Shown: positions 39,286-50,464 of the stretch, piece by piece
How positions within the stretch are numbered: position 1 is the first letter of the stretch
How the letters are laid out: each line of letters begins with the position of its first letter
Assembly: GCA_034336665.1 (NCBI GenBank)
Contig: JAPFBE010000002.1
Location: 39,163,406 to 39,227,405, forward strand
DNA from: Luscinia megarhynchos
Lineage: Eukaryota > Chordata > Aves > Passeriformes > Turdidae
Direction of reading: 5' to 3'
Length of the DNA stretch: 64,000 bases
Translations under genes and position numbers: made by a program
The notes under the pieces: generated by a model
Database searches by the model: none
Told to the model about the DNA's origin: nothing
What the model saw: the letters and a program-made list of their open reading frames with translations, nothing else

Positions 39286-40389
39286 TTTAAAAACATGATA
39301 AGGGTGATTGCTGAGAGTTACAGGGGAATAAAATCTGGCACTGCACATTTGCAACCCGTCCTAGAAATGCTAAGAAGTACTGTTTCTGAAGACGTTTTTC
39401 CACAGAAATGCACCACACCCCTTCTGGGGTGCAAAAGGGGGAAAGTAGAAGAGAGAATCAAGAAACAGGCGAGGGAAGGACAGCAATTAAAGAGTTGCAA
39501 CAGACACTGGTGCCTTAGGGTACATGGGTGGCACGAACAGATCAGAGGAAAGAGAGTTAAAGGTCGTGTGGTAAGCTGTATCTAAGAGCTGTGATTTTAA
39601 GCTTAAACTACCAGCTAAAAATTTATTATGTTGAATGGAACTCAATGACCAATCTACTCTAAGGCACTCGTATGCATTAAAATTCAACAAGAAAAAGAAA
39701 CAGAGTGTAGCGTGATAAAATAATAATACTAACAGTAAGAGTCTGGTACTTCTCAATCACATTACATGTAAAGGCTGTGCCTGAAAGCAAGCTCTGATAG
39801 TCACAAAATAAAAAATAGTAAAGGAGATCAGTGCGACAATCTCTTCTTGTTACAAGAAAATATTTGGTAGAAAATACAAAGTAGACATTGACAAATACAG
39901 CCAACTGCTGAAGTAATTAAAGAAAATTTGGTTAAAAAAACCCTAGTATTTAAGGATTTTGCAGATTTCATAGTTGGATCATCACAGAAAGGGTTATATG
40001 CCCCAAAATCCACTCTTATTACGATACCAGGGTCCTTCAGAAAGCAGAATTCACCAATCCTCTAAAATAAAGTGAGAATACTTTTAAACTAACTGATGCA
40101 TGATCTACGTGAGACTTGTATAAACTAATATGTTCTTCAAAAATTCACTTTTGCAGTGACATCCATAGGAATGATACATTTTCAAGTAGGCCATTATTTG
40201 GAAATGGAAGCGGCAAATGAATTTGAAGATTAAATTCCATTTTTGAAATGTGAAACTTCATAAAATATCTGATCTGAAGAGTTAAGGAACATTCAGAGGA
40301 ATATCACTCCTCTCCATCAGCAGAACATTTAGGACATTGTTTCTTGCAAAGCTGTTTTCTACATGTCAGATTTCATCGGGCAAGTGATG
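39286..40389. other. Unique DNA, no gene recognised
   Basis: The first 300 bp after the LTR are GC-balanced with a 96-codon plus frame (39295-39585) that has no domain and is opposed by a minus frame. The remainder is AT-rich and featureless. Confidence 0.5.
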
Positions 40390-40830
40390 TATTCTGCAGG
40401 AGTTAAAGATGGTGTGTGAGGAAAAAAAGAGCACTTGGGGCAGAACTCTGCTTGGTGTCTGTGGGCATAAGCAGGTAGCTACTCCCATCTGCACTCTTCT
40501 GGTGAGTCCCAGGCTGGCTTGGCCAAAGCTCTGCCTATGCCAGGCACACTGCTGGATACATGCTGAGATGGTCCAGCTATCCCATACTGAACCAATGCAT
40601 GTGGAGTTGTGATCTTCCTTGGACAGCACTGACCAGGGTCTGGCGGACGGGCGCAGAGCTGGGAGCAGTATATCCGCGCAAACAGAAGTGCCAGCGTTTA
40701 GCCCAGTGCAGAGCCCCACCACGGCTGTGCTGCTGTCAGTGCCCAGCTGCACCTCTCATGCTTGGAGCCTGTCGAGCCCAGCTACATCCCCAGCAGCCCT
40801 TCGGGCTCAGCACAGCCGCTTCCCTTGAGT
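40390..40830. other. GC- and CpG-rich patch, possible orphan CpG islet
   Basis: About 440 bp of GC-rich DNA includes roughly ten CpG dinucleotides between 40640 and 40815 (in cggacgggcgc, tccgcgc, agcgtt, cacggc, gtcgag, ttcggg and gccgct). The rest of the window is strongly CpG-depleted. Open frames run on both strands (128 codons on minus, 40752 to 40366; 90 on plus) without a recognisable domain, as expected from composition. It could be a small CpG island with promoter activity, a GC-rich transposon piece or a non-coding exon. Confidence 0.35.
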
Positions 40831-43102
40831 AGCTCCATCAAGCAAGGGTAAAGAAAGCAAAGAAGCCCTGCGTTCCTTGGAAGTGTAGGCAAAGGAATAA
40901 ATGCCTTCCAGAGCCTAGCCCTGTAGGTCTCAGGACAGCCTTGTTTGCAGAAAGTGATGGACTTAGGAGAAGAATGGCTTTTGGATGACTCCTGTGTTTT
41001 TTTTAAAATTACCTTGACCATGCTGGAGTAATTAATTGGACTTGGCATTTCTGTGTGTACTTAACTACAGATTTATGCATGGTAAAGCTCACCACTGTCC
41101 AAACGTACCTGTAGGGCCTCAGTTAAAACCTTTGAAGTAACTATTAGTCTGAAGTGAGTCAGGCCCTTAACTAAATACTTCTGAGAAGCCCACTGTGCAT
41201 ATGGAGAAATATTTTCTTGCTAAGCTGACATTTTAAAATTAAATATTTTTTGGCTTCAGGCCTTAAAGGAAATAGGACAACTTCCTTTCTGCATATTATT
41301 TTTTAATGATGCAAAAATATGTTTTAGCTTATTTTTATTTTAAAATGTATTTTTTTCAGACTATTCTAAATAACCAAGCCCTAGACCAAAAAGCACCTTG
41401 AACCCATTGAAAAGCAAGATCAGAAATTATTGGACTGACAGTTTTTTTGAAAGACTAAAATTTGCAAAGCAGAGAATAAATGGAAACTTTTGCAACCGCA
41501 TGAACTGTTTTGCACTGTGTGCCAGTCTGTGGGTGTTTGTGTGTGTCAGAGCTCGTCAGGTACTTATTGGGATTACATTTTCCATCCACACTTATGAATC
41601 ACTCAGAAACAGATCCAGATTTCTCCTATTGCTTTATTATTTGTAAGCGTAAATTGAATAATCTGGGTGATTAACTTTCAGACTGCAGAATGTCTGTAAA
41701 TTTATTGCTGCACTGTGTCACCACTGGCTGTTCACATAAGGTACTTGAGTAACAATTTTACAGTGAAAGCTCTCAGCTTCCTTTTTGGAAAACTAAAACT
41801 TTTAAGACATTTGAATAATGAATATGCAATTAAATGGGAATTTAACCACAATTAAAGGATCTGATTTTCAATTTCTGTTCTGAGAATTCATGTAATAGGG
41901 AGAAATTACTGCATACTTTCTGTAATGCAAGCAAACATTTGCTTATTTGAGTTGTGCTACTGAAGCAAAAGAATTACTTTTAGGAACCACTCACCAGCAG
42001 TTTAGCAGGGACTCTTTTTTTTTACAATTCAGGCAATAACTTGAATTATGTTGGGTGTGAACTCATAATATCTGAAAAAAAAACACCTATATGCATGTGT
42101 GCTTCTTGTTACTATCCTGTTACGACCAATTGTTGCTAGTCCAACAATACTGTGAAGCAAATAGAGTATTAAAATATTTGGGGGATAGATACCAAAGAAC
42201 CTTTGGAGGAGGTTAGTCCTTGCATGCCCAGCCTTTATGTATTGTTAACACCTGGGTGATGCCTGAGGCATGCCAGCCAATAATTATACACCTTCATATT
42301 TCTTTCCTGACAGTCAGTCATCATTAGCTCTAACTGGGAGTTAAAAAGATATTCCTCATGCCGCCCCTTGTTCCCTGTACCAAATTCTACAATATCTTCT
42401 GTGAAATCACAGTTATTTCACCAGCAGGTTACATAATGGGATTCATTACAACCCTTTTGCATACAAAAGAAATATAAGGCTTTGCTGAATGTTCTGAGCT
42501 CCTTAAGTGACAGCTGCAGAACACACTGTTTGAACAAACACATTGCAGAAAGTCATCTGCAATTAAAATATTTTTAATTAAGTTCCTAATGACCATTTTT
42601 TGATCTTGCTTCAAGTCAGGACCGTTGTGGTTTGCACCTCAGAGAAAGGAGATGGCATGAGATCCATGCATGGTCACTCCAGCAGTGGGCTTTCTGTGAG
42701 AAGCAAGGAGCCATCAAACACCCACACGTCAGTAACCCCCCAAAGCTGAGTTGGAACAAGAGCAGTTCAGCTCTTTACATGAAGTTGTAGGGTTGAAGGA
42801 CAGCAAGAAACAGTAGGTCATCTGGTGTGATGTCTTGTGGAATATGAGCATCTACCTCTGTAATGAGGTTAATAACTTGCTATTAATTAGTGCTTATGTT
42901 ACATCTGACTTATATAGCTCTTACAGAAAAGCTTTCAACCTTTATGTGAAGAAATAAAGATGTGGGGAAACTGTATGTCCATTGCTCCTTGCTCCAGGGA
43001 TTAATCATTCTTGCAGTTAACAACTAGAGCATATTCCCTTCTAAATTTCTGTGTGCTTAGCTTTCATCTGCTGGATTTTATGTTTTGGTTTGGTCTTTGT
43101 TT
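40831..43102. other. Unique DNA, AT-rich from 41100
   Basis: No gene or repeat was recognised. A 16-bp inverted repeat AAGCAAA-CA-TTTGCTT lies at 41929-41944, inside an AT-rich, TAAT-containing segment (41820-41990). A run of 13 T lies near 41343-41357 with interruptions. Confidence 0.5.
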
Positions 43103-43169
43103 TTCTTCTCTCTCTCTGTGTCTCTTTTTTTTTTTTTTTTTGGTTTGTTTGTTTGTTTGCTTTGTTTTG
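43103..43169. repeat. Compound simple repeat: (CT)n, T17, (TTTG)n
   Basis: A (TC)n run (43106-43124, interrupted by GTG) passes into 17 T (43125-43141) and then into TTTG units up to about 43169. It is a compound microsatellite, probably unstable in length. Confidence 0.9.
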
Positions 43170-43600
43170 TTATACCTTTCCTGATGTTTTAAAATTTCTT
43201 TTATAGTCACTGGGGTACTTTTTGCTATGTAGATATCTTATATGTTGCCAGCAGACCATCTTTCACTGTTGTTTTTTAAGAGCTGAGCAGAATTCTTATT
43301 CTGTCTATGCAAAGCATTTTCTTTGAGCTCTCAAATAATTGATGTGCACCTTCAACACCTTTCTTGAAATAAGAACAGCAAAACTGGAGGAAGTGTTCCA
43401 GTTTAGTCTCAGCAAGGCCGTAAGGCATAGCTGAAATCACTTTGGCTTTGCCCCATTTATTACTCTTTGTGTATCTGCAAACCATAGATGCCTCTTTTGC
43501 TAAGTCACCATAATGAAAACTTATTTTCATATATCTGTTTACCTGGATGCAATTTCTTAGCATGTGATTATGGTCAACATTCTTTTTGTTTCTGGCACGC
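43170..43600. other. Unique DNA next to the CR1 3' end
   Basis: No feature was recognised. The 123-codon minus-strand frame that spans 43647 to 43276 crosses into the CR1 tail and has no domain. Confidence 0.5.
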
Positions 43601-44140
43601 ATGAATTTCATAGAATTGTTTGGGCTGGAAGAACCTTTAAAGGCCATCTAGTCCAACCTGCCTGCAACAAGCAGAGACATCTTTTAACTAGGTCAGGCTG
43701 CTCAGAGCCTCGCTGAGCATGCCCTTGAATGTTTCCAGGTATGGGACATCTCTCTAACCAACCAGTTCCAGTGTTTTTCCACTGCCATTCTAAAATATAT
43801 CTTCTGTATATATAGTCTAAATGGAACTTCTTTTAGTCTAAAGCCATTGCTCAGTTTGTATTTCAACAGGTGCTGCTCAATATTTTGACCTTCCTTGGCT
43901 CTCTTGTTGGGTGCTGGAAGGTGCTCCATGGTGTCCCTGGACCTTCTGCTCTCCAGAGTGAGCAGCCCCAGCTCTCAGCCTGTCTTTGCAGGAGAGATGC
44001 TCCAGCCCCTGTATCACCTTCATGGCCTCCTCTGGAGGCTCCAGCAGACACAGTGTTGGCTCTTGTCCAGTTTTCCATCCACCAGTACCCCAAATTCTCT
44101 GCAGGACTGTTCTCAATTCCTTGAGCCCCCAGCCTGCATG
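43601..44140 (-). mobile_element. CR1 LINE 3' end and distal ORF2, minus strand
   Basis: The element reads right to left. Its 3' end is at 43601, with a degenerate tail (atgaatttcatagaatt) and then the antisense landmarks gtttgggctggaag, ggccatctagtccaacctgc, aggtcaggctgctcagagcc and ccagttccagtg. Further in come agtctaaagccattgctcag, a gtgagcagccccagctctcagcctgtctttgcagg phrase and ggcctcctctgg. Last are a catccaccagtaccccaaattctctgcagg phrase and a tctcaattccttgagccccc phrase, which belong to the distal ORF2 region. Short indels break all frames, so it is a dead 5'-truncated copy of moderate age. Confidence 0.95.
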
Positions 44141-44730
44141 AGTAGCAGATGACTGACTAATTGCTTCGAATTTGGCAGGATATCTGGCCTGCCCTCATCT
44201 CAGTTTCATTTGCTATTCAGCTGGATCAGCGACAGATACAGATTTGGTTAAAATGTTGACTAATATTAGGCTAAATATGGGCCCTACTAGAAATATCTTC
44301 TGCTGTAGGTGATACCCAAATTTTTGAAACTAGTTTCTGCTCCATTATCCTCAAATAATCAAGTAGTTTTTTGGATGAATAACATGCTCTGATGAGTGGT
44401 GGTATTATTAATGTATCCTTTAATACTTCAGGATGTAAATACTGCATGACTTTTTCATTCATCTTTACTGGATTAATACCAGGATTTCTGGTCTTTAGTT
44501 ATGCAGGTCATCTACTTGCCCTTCTATTGAGGGTTTTCACAAAATTAATGCTCTCTAGGCATCTGAAGTCTTTCTGCTATTGCAAGCTGTACTAGAGATT
44601 AGTATCAGCCAGCAGTTCTTTTCAGCTAATTCTTGTGGAATTCTTGGCTGAAAATTGTCTGAATCTATTTTTAAGATATTTATCTCTTGTGGGGATATTG
44701 TTCAACATCCTTCTGAATTACTGGCAGAGT
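44141..44730 (-). mobile_element. Probable inward continuation of the CR1 ORF2 region, strongly decayed
   Basis: Beyond the clear CR1 part, the DNA keeps some antisense ORF2 wording in the same orientation. Examples are aaaatgttgactaatattagg and gggccctac (consensus 'gatgttaaacagcaccggtccca'), and tttaatacttcaggatgtaaat, which resembles the CR1 phrase before 'catctgg'. Divergence is higher than in 43601-44140. It may therefore be an older CR1 copy into which, or beside which, the younger copy landed, rather than one continuous element. Frames here are short (70 codons at most) and carry no intact domain. Confidence 0.4.
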
Positions 44731-46644
44731 GCAAGATGCCACAAGGCCCTGCAGTCTCATGCATCATCCTTTTTATTGTCCCAGCAGCAGCACTTCTTGG
44801 TGACAAGGCTTTTGCTCTGGTTCAGGTATAAGAGCTGGCAATTGTAGTGCATACTGCTCATTTCTTCCCATCGTGACTCACAAATACTGTGGGAGCAGTC
44901 TGTTCCTTGACTTGCAGGTATAATTGTCACTGAGTTCAGCAGAACCTCTGCAAATGCAGTAAATGTGTTTCAGGGCAAAATAACATGCTCTGCTTGATAA
45001 ACTGGCCAAATGACAGAGGGGATCTCTCATGCTCTACAAATATCACCTTGTTCTGAGGGGACTTGCAGCTGTAGTCAGAACACAATAGCCAAATCCTAAA
45101 CATGTAGTTTGTGAATGACTGTATGTTTTGGATGTCATGTGATGGGTGTATTATACTGGAGCCTCTATTTTCAGCATCTTTCAGAATGCCAGTCATGCAC
45201 TGCTTGGTTTCTATAATAATGTAACACAGTCAAATGCACTTCCTAAAATTAGAGCTCTATACAATTTCAGTTGAAAAAGAACAGATAGTCTCTGTAGTTA
45301 TTTATTGCTGAACACGGTCCACAGAATGTTTAGGAGTGAACAAAGTAGTACAAATCTATAGCAAAGCATTTTCTAGTAGTGTTTGTGATAGTTTTGTAAT
45401 TTCTTTGTACGACTAGAAGCATGCAGGTTTGTAAAATGTCAGGCTTTTTTAGAAATATTTGTCCCTGACTATAACTTAATTCTTGAAATATACTGGTAGC
45501 AGTTAAATTGGTGTATGTTGAACGAATGAATCAACTGAAATGATAAGAACTTTTAGTTATTATTTTGAATGCATCATATGTGCAAGGCATAAAAAGTGTA
45601 TCTTAGGTGGAAAGACTTCAAGCATAGAAAAAGGTTTGAGGAAAATTTGTGCAATTAGATGAAAACTACAGAATAAATATTATAGGAAAAGATACTCTTC
45701 AAATGAAGGATATGCTTTTTGGCTCTGATTTAAAAAACATTGACTCATCCAGATTATGAAAAATATTGCACTAAAACATCCTGTAACAGCAGAGAAACAG
45801 ATACCTATTGGAATCCACAAATGTGCACAAATAAAAACAGATGTGTGTATTTCCACCAGTGTAGAATAACAAACAATAGGAGCCCTAAGCATAACTTCAG
45901 TGCTCTGGCTGGAAAATATTTTGTCCAAGATATGCTGAAATTGGCAGGGCAATTTTATATCAATCATCTCCTGTTCTGACATGTTTTATGAAAAAAACAC
46001 ACGACGTGTATATATGCATTCTCTTTGCAGCAACAGTCAGGAAGGACAAAAGACAACTTGCAGATTGAAAAACCTCAGAAATGAAGAATCACAGAACATT
46101 TTATCACCCATTACATGTAATATTTTCTGCACTGACTAGCCTATATTGGAAATAGCATGTACCAGCAAATATTGGATTGTTATTCTTTTCTTGGTAGAAT
46201 TCAGACAAGTTTTCTGCAATTACTTTATGCAGAGGGGCAATAAATAAACTAAAGTAGCCATTAATATGGTAGCTCTTGAAGTAAACAAAAAAAAAGTAAA
46301 ATAAGCAATAAGCATGAATATAAACAACAGCAAATATAAATAAGAAAGGTTAGAAACTACCAAATGCTCTTCATAGTTGTCCAGCAGAGACACAAGGCAG
46401 AGTACACAGGGGTGTGATGGAGGGACATCTGGGAGATTTCTGGAGCTGTAGAGGCCATGAGGGCAATGCACCTCATCCCACAATGCCCTAAAAAAGAGCC
46501 ATCAAAGCCAGGGATTGGACTGATCATACTGGTGGTGATACGCTGAACCTTGCACACATGGAGTTGAAGCATAGAACTGAAAATGCTTAAAAATCCTCTT
46601 GATGGGTGTAAATTGAACTGAAAATATTAGAGTCCTGGTGGTTT
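44731..46644. other. Unique DNA, no gene recognised
   Basis: Mostly AT-rich. The 100-codon minus frame (45982 to 45680) is opposed by a 79-codon plus frame and has no recognisable domain. A GC-richer segment at 46380-46560 is unidentified. Confidence 0.5.
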
Positions 46645-46660
46645 CTTTTTCTTTCTTTCT

Positions 46661-46690
<30 letters not shown>
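46645..46690. repeat. (CTTT)n followed by poly(T) of 27
   Basis: CTTT units (46645-46663) pass into 27 uninterrupted T (46664-46690). Read on the minus strand this is an A-run with AAAG units. It is a compound microsatellite with no retrocopy body recognised. Confidence 0.9.
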
Positions 46691-46694
<4 letters not shown>

Positions 46695-48529
46695 GAGCAC
46701 AAATCCAATTGATAAAAGCAATGCTGCACTGATGCAGCATAAGGTTTTCAGTAAGAGCTGTTACTAAGAGACTTTGAGCATATATTCTTCCAAATTAAAA
46801 GTTTGCTTTCCTATTTATATCTGTGGAAGTATGAAGGACTACTGACTGCCAGCTGATACTTCAGGTCTGTATGACCCATGCAAATTGATTGACTTTCTGG
46901 AAGAAAATCTACTGAAAAAATTTAAGATATAGACTATATGTGGATATATACATGTATCTTCATGTAAGATATATAAGTAAAATTTGCAGATGATACTGAG
47001 TCTCATGGCTTGCTAAAATAGGGTAAAATACTCAGTTTGAACTCAATAACTTGGTCAACTTTGGAGCAACCTAGTAAAGTCGTGTGTTTTAATATAAGCA
47101 GACTAGACAAATATGACTGTTTGCCCAAGGCTGCTTCTTCCCACATGAACAGGGCTCTCTGTCATACCTGTAACTAGTCATCCACAAAATGGGCTTGGGA
47201 AGGAGGTGGGATCTTGTATCCTTCTCCAGTTTAACCTCGAGTTTGGTCAGTATTTTTCAAGTCTGAAATAAGTAATGCTGTAATTCGTGGGTCTGATGCA
47301 AATAACATCAGATAAATTTTCCTGGGCTTATGCAGGTGGGTAGATGAGTAAAAGTAAGGGCTGTGATGGTCTGTGAATGAATAACAGACATCCTTTTTGC
47401 TGTAATCTACATAAAATTAATTAAAAAATTACCCTATGATGAATCACATAGCTTACCAGAATTGGGTATATCACATCACCTTTTCCCACCACAAGCTGTA
47501 TTAAAGCTCAAGCCATACAGATCATCACAGACATGTCAGACATGCTGCTGTCCAACTTTTTGTTTGTTCAGCAGTCATTCAGAGTCATTCAGGGGCACTA
47601 AATATCTCCCTGACTCTAAAGATGGATTTTATCAGAGAAAAAATTTGCTTCTAGATAAACATAATTTTTTGTATAGGGAGATCGTGGATCTGTCAGGTAA
47701 CACATATTAAATAAGTTTTGAACACAAATCTCTGAATTCCTTTTTCCCTTCCTGTTATACCATTACACGGCAAGGTGTCCCCCTCACTTGCCTTCCAGAC
47801 CAGGAACAGTCAATGGACCTTAGTTTGCTCAAACCTCTTGTTTAGAAAAGTATTTTTTCTTCCATAGTGCCAGAGGGGCATCTGCTTTCTTCTGAACATA
47901 GGCTCCCTCCTTGTGCCAAACCCTTTCTCCTTCTGCAGCCTTCCACCTTATTCCCCCCTCATGTTGTAGAAGCATTTCATGCTCCTTGTGTCCAAGAAAG
48001 GTGCAGCTCTCCCTCCAGAGGGTCCCCAGAGTACAGAAAGCAGGAATATTTGTATTCTTTCCTTTTCACAGCCCTTTTGCACTCTCTAAAAAAACACAGT
48101 AAATGTTACTCACAGAATACTCACTTGCTAACTCCTTGAACCATTACTCTCAATCAGGCTGAGAACTTTTGTAAAATGGTTCCTGGAATAAGTCAGCATT
48201 TAGCTCTATTTGTTGCAACAACAAAGAGACTTTTATCTTATATTACATATATTATATATACAACATATTTAATAAAATTCAGTTCCACTTGGCAGGACAA
48301 GCTACATCCTGTCTGTTTCAGAAGAAAAGACATTCTAAAGAGACTGCAATTGCAAGTTTTTCAGATGTTAAAACTAAAATGAAGGTGAAAATTGAATGTG
48401 GTGAGTGCAATAAATCAAATAAAAGAGGAAACAAGTGTTGTAAGAGAACATAAAAAGAAACAAACAAAAAGATGCTGCAGTATATCGAAACAGGAAAATA
48501 TTGCAGCCTCAGTTCTTATTGTTCTCAAT
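46691..48529. other. Unique DNA, no gene recognised
   Basis: A 10-bp direct duplication (AGTCATTCAG twice) lies at about 47573-47592. A TA-rich simple segment lies at 48238-48262. The GC-richer part at 47740-48060 has overlapping plus-strand frames of 90 and 63 codons with no domain. Confidence 0.5.
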
Positions 48530-48890
48530 GTTTGAGAGAACTGGGGACAGTCTGGAGAAGGAAAGGTTCTGTGAAGAGCTTAGAGCACCTTCCAGTACCT
48601 AAAGGGGGGCTACATGAAGGCTGGAGAGAGACTTTTCAAAAGGACAAGGGGCAAATGACTTTAAGCTGAAGGAGGGCAGGTTTAGATTGGGTGCTACGAA
48701 GAAATTCTTTACTGTGATGGGGGTGAGGCTGCCCAGAGAAGTTGTGGCTGCCACTTTGAGGGTCTAGACCAGCCTGGGTGTGGCTCTGAGCAACCTGGTC
48801 TGGTGAAAGCTGTCCCTGCCCGAGACAGAGAGGTTGGAATTTGTCATCTTTTAGGGCTCTTCCAACCCAAACCATTCTATAGTTCTGCGA
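48530..48890 (+). mobile_element. CR1 LINE 3' end, plus strand, best preserved copy
   Basis: The copy starts in the distal ORF2 region (gtctggagaaggaaaggttc), then ccttccagtacctaaagggg, ggctacatgaaggctggaga, a tttagattgggtgctacgaagaaattcttt phrase, gcccagagaagttgtggctg and gagcaacctggtctggtgaa. It ends with ctgtccctgcccgagacaga, gttggaatttgtcatctttt and ccaacccaaaccattctata. Compared with the usual CR1 3' region, the cactggcacaggt phrase before gcccagagaag is missing and several short deletions occur. It is 5'-truncated, frame-broken and not autonomous. Similarity to the family wording is the highest in the window, so it is probably the youngest CR1 here. Confidence 0.96.
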
Positions 48891-49900
48891 AATGTTTTCC
48901 ACAATGCATAAAGCATTTAATAAAAGTGTATCCTGCTTATAATTTAAGGTTATTGCACTCTATTTCTATTTTGCACTCATGTGATTTATAATCTCCTACA
49001 AGGTTCTTTTGATATGTGAAATAGTTGCTACTTCTCCTTTTCAGGATAGCAAAGATTTCATCATTCATATATTTATCAACATTTTTCTGAAATTGATAAT
49101 ATCAGCAGTTCTGCTCACATTTACAGCTAATATTAGAGCGGAATAGATTTTTACCTTCTCAATGGCCATGCAAGATGTGAACTTTGAATATAGTAATTAA
49201 ATATTAAACATATTTTTACTTTTAATTTTCACAAAAACTGCATTAAGTTTTAAGAATAAAAGTGTTAAGGTATGAAAAATATTATTTATTCATTTTTATT
49301 TTGGCATGTTTCTGAGCTGTGAATAAAAATAGAAATCTTATCTGTGACACGAATTTCATAAGCTATTTCACATCATGGCACTTAAATGAGTTGACAAAAG
49401 GAAAAAAGGAATCAAAATTATCTGACTATTCATAAAATATGGATTTAATACATTAGCTATTAAATATTCTTTTAGCATTGATAGAATGGCTTGAATAATA
49501 AATACTTCTTGTTGTAAATAATGTATTCTATTTCTAAAACCTCTACCCTCAAATTTAATTTGATCAGGTCTAAAAAGTCGGCTGGAATTTCTCTTCTAAG
49601 AATTGGAAGGCTGATGTGTTTAGTGGGATAACTGGGAGTGAGCATGGCCTCTGGATAAACAAAGGGAAGATCCATCTGCCTGGCCTCTGCTGGCTCTTCT
49701 TGCAGTTTGGTTTGCATCCCCACCCTCCTTGTTCCTGCAGGGAATGGAAACTCCAGAGCCTTCCCACAAGCTTTTGCTAGACTTGAGGGAGGGTATTACA
49801 ACTCCCTGAGGATTATTCCTCTCCCTGAATACGAGCAGATGCTGCTAGAAAGCAAATAAATTCCAGAATGGGCCCACATGTAATGGGCAACTGCAGAAGT
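48891..49900. other. AT-rich unique DNA
   Basis: No gene or repeat was recognised. The segment 49000-49520 is very AT-rich. Confidence 0.5.
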
Positions 49901-50400
49901 GTCCTTGTTCACCACAGTGGAAAAAGTCCCTGGAAAAGCTAGGAGTCCTCACTGGTGGGAGATGGGGTATTTCTTCATGTAGGTAATATTTTTTTTCCTA
50001 TCAGATATCCTGACTCAATTGTCACTGGAGGAACATCAGCCACAGAGATGCCAGACTCTGACAGGAAGGAAATTGGTGACAGGCAGGATGGAGCGTGTGG
50101 AGCTGCCACTTGTCCTGGGAAAGGGAAGGGCAGCCTGGGCAGCTGCCTGCTCCAGTCACCCCAAAGCCAGGAGCTCCCTCCTGTCCATCTGACCATGGCA
50201 CTGAGGCCACCTGGGGCTGTACTCAATCTTTGGAGGACAGTGACTTTCCAAAACATCTTGCCTTGCAAAACATCCTGCCTGCTGAAACAACCTGTACAGT
50301 CACTGGAGGAGCAGTGGTGGGTAGGATAGGTATTACATCTACACAGAAAGGTTAAAAAACATGTTTTGGGTTCCCTAAATATTGTTGGGGAGTATAAAGC
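49901..50400. other. GC-richer patch with the longest ORF of the window, probably not coding
   Basis: The longest open frame of the window (179 codons, minus strand, 50514 to 49975) covers this patch. Its peptide is rich in C, P, S and L, without a domain I recognise. On the plus strand the same DNA carries frames of 124 and 86 codons. Three overlapping open frames in one GC-richer block argue for composition rather than coding. It could be an old unclassified repeat. Confidence 0.3.
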
Positions 50401-50430
50401 CTTTAGCAGTAATAAAGATAACTTATGGCA

Positions 50431-50464
50431 AAGGAGTGCAGTCTGGAAAGGAGTGCAGTCTGGA
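50431..50464. repeat. Exact 17-bp tandem duplication
   Basis: AAGGAGTGCAGTCTGGA occurs twice in direct succession (50431-50447 and 50448-50464) without a mismatch. The perfect identity suggests a recent local duplication or replication slippage. Confidence 0.95.
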
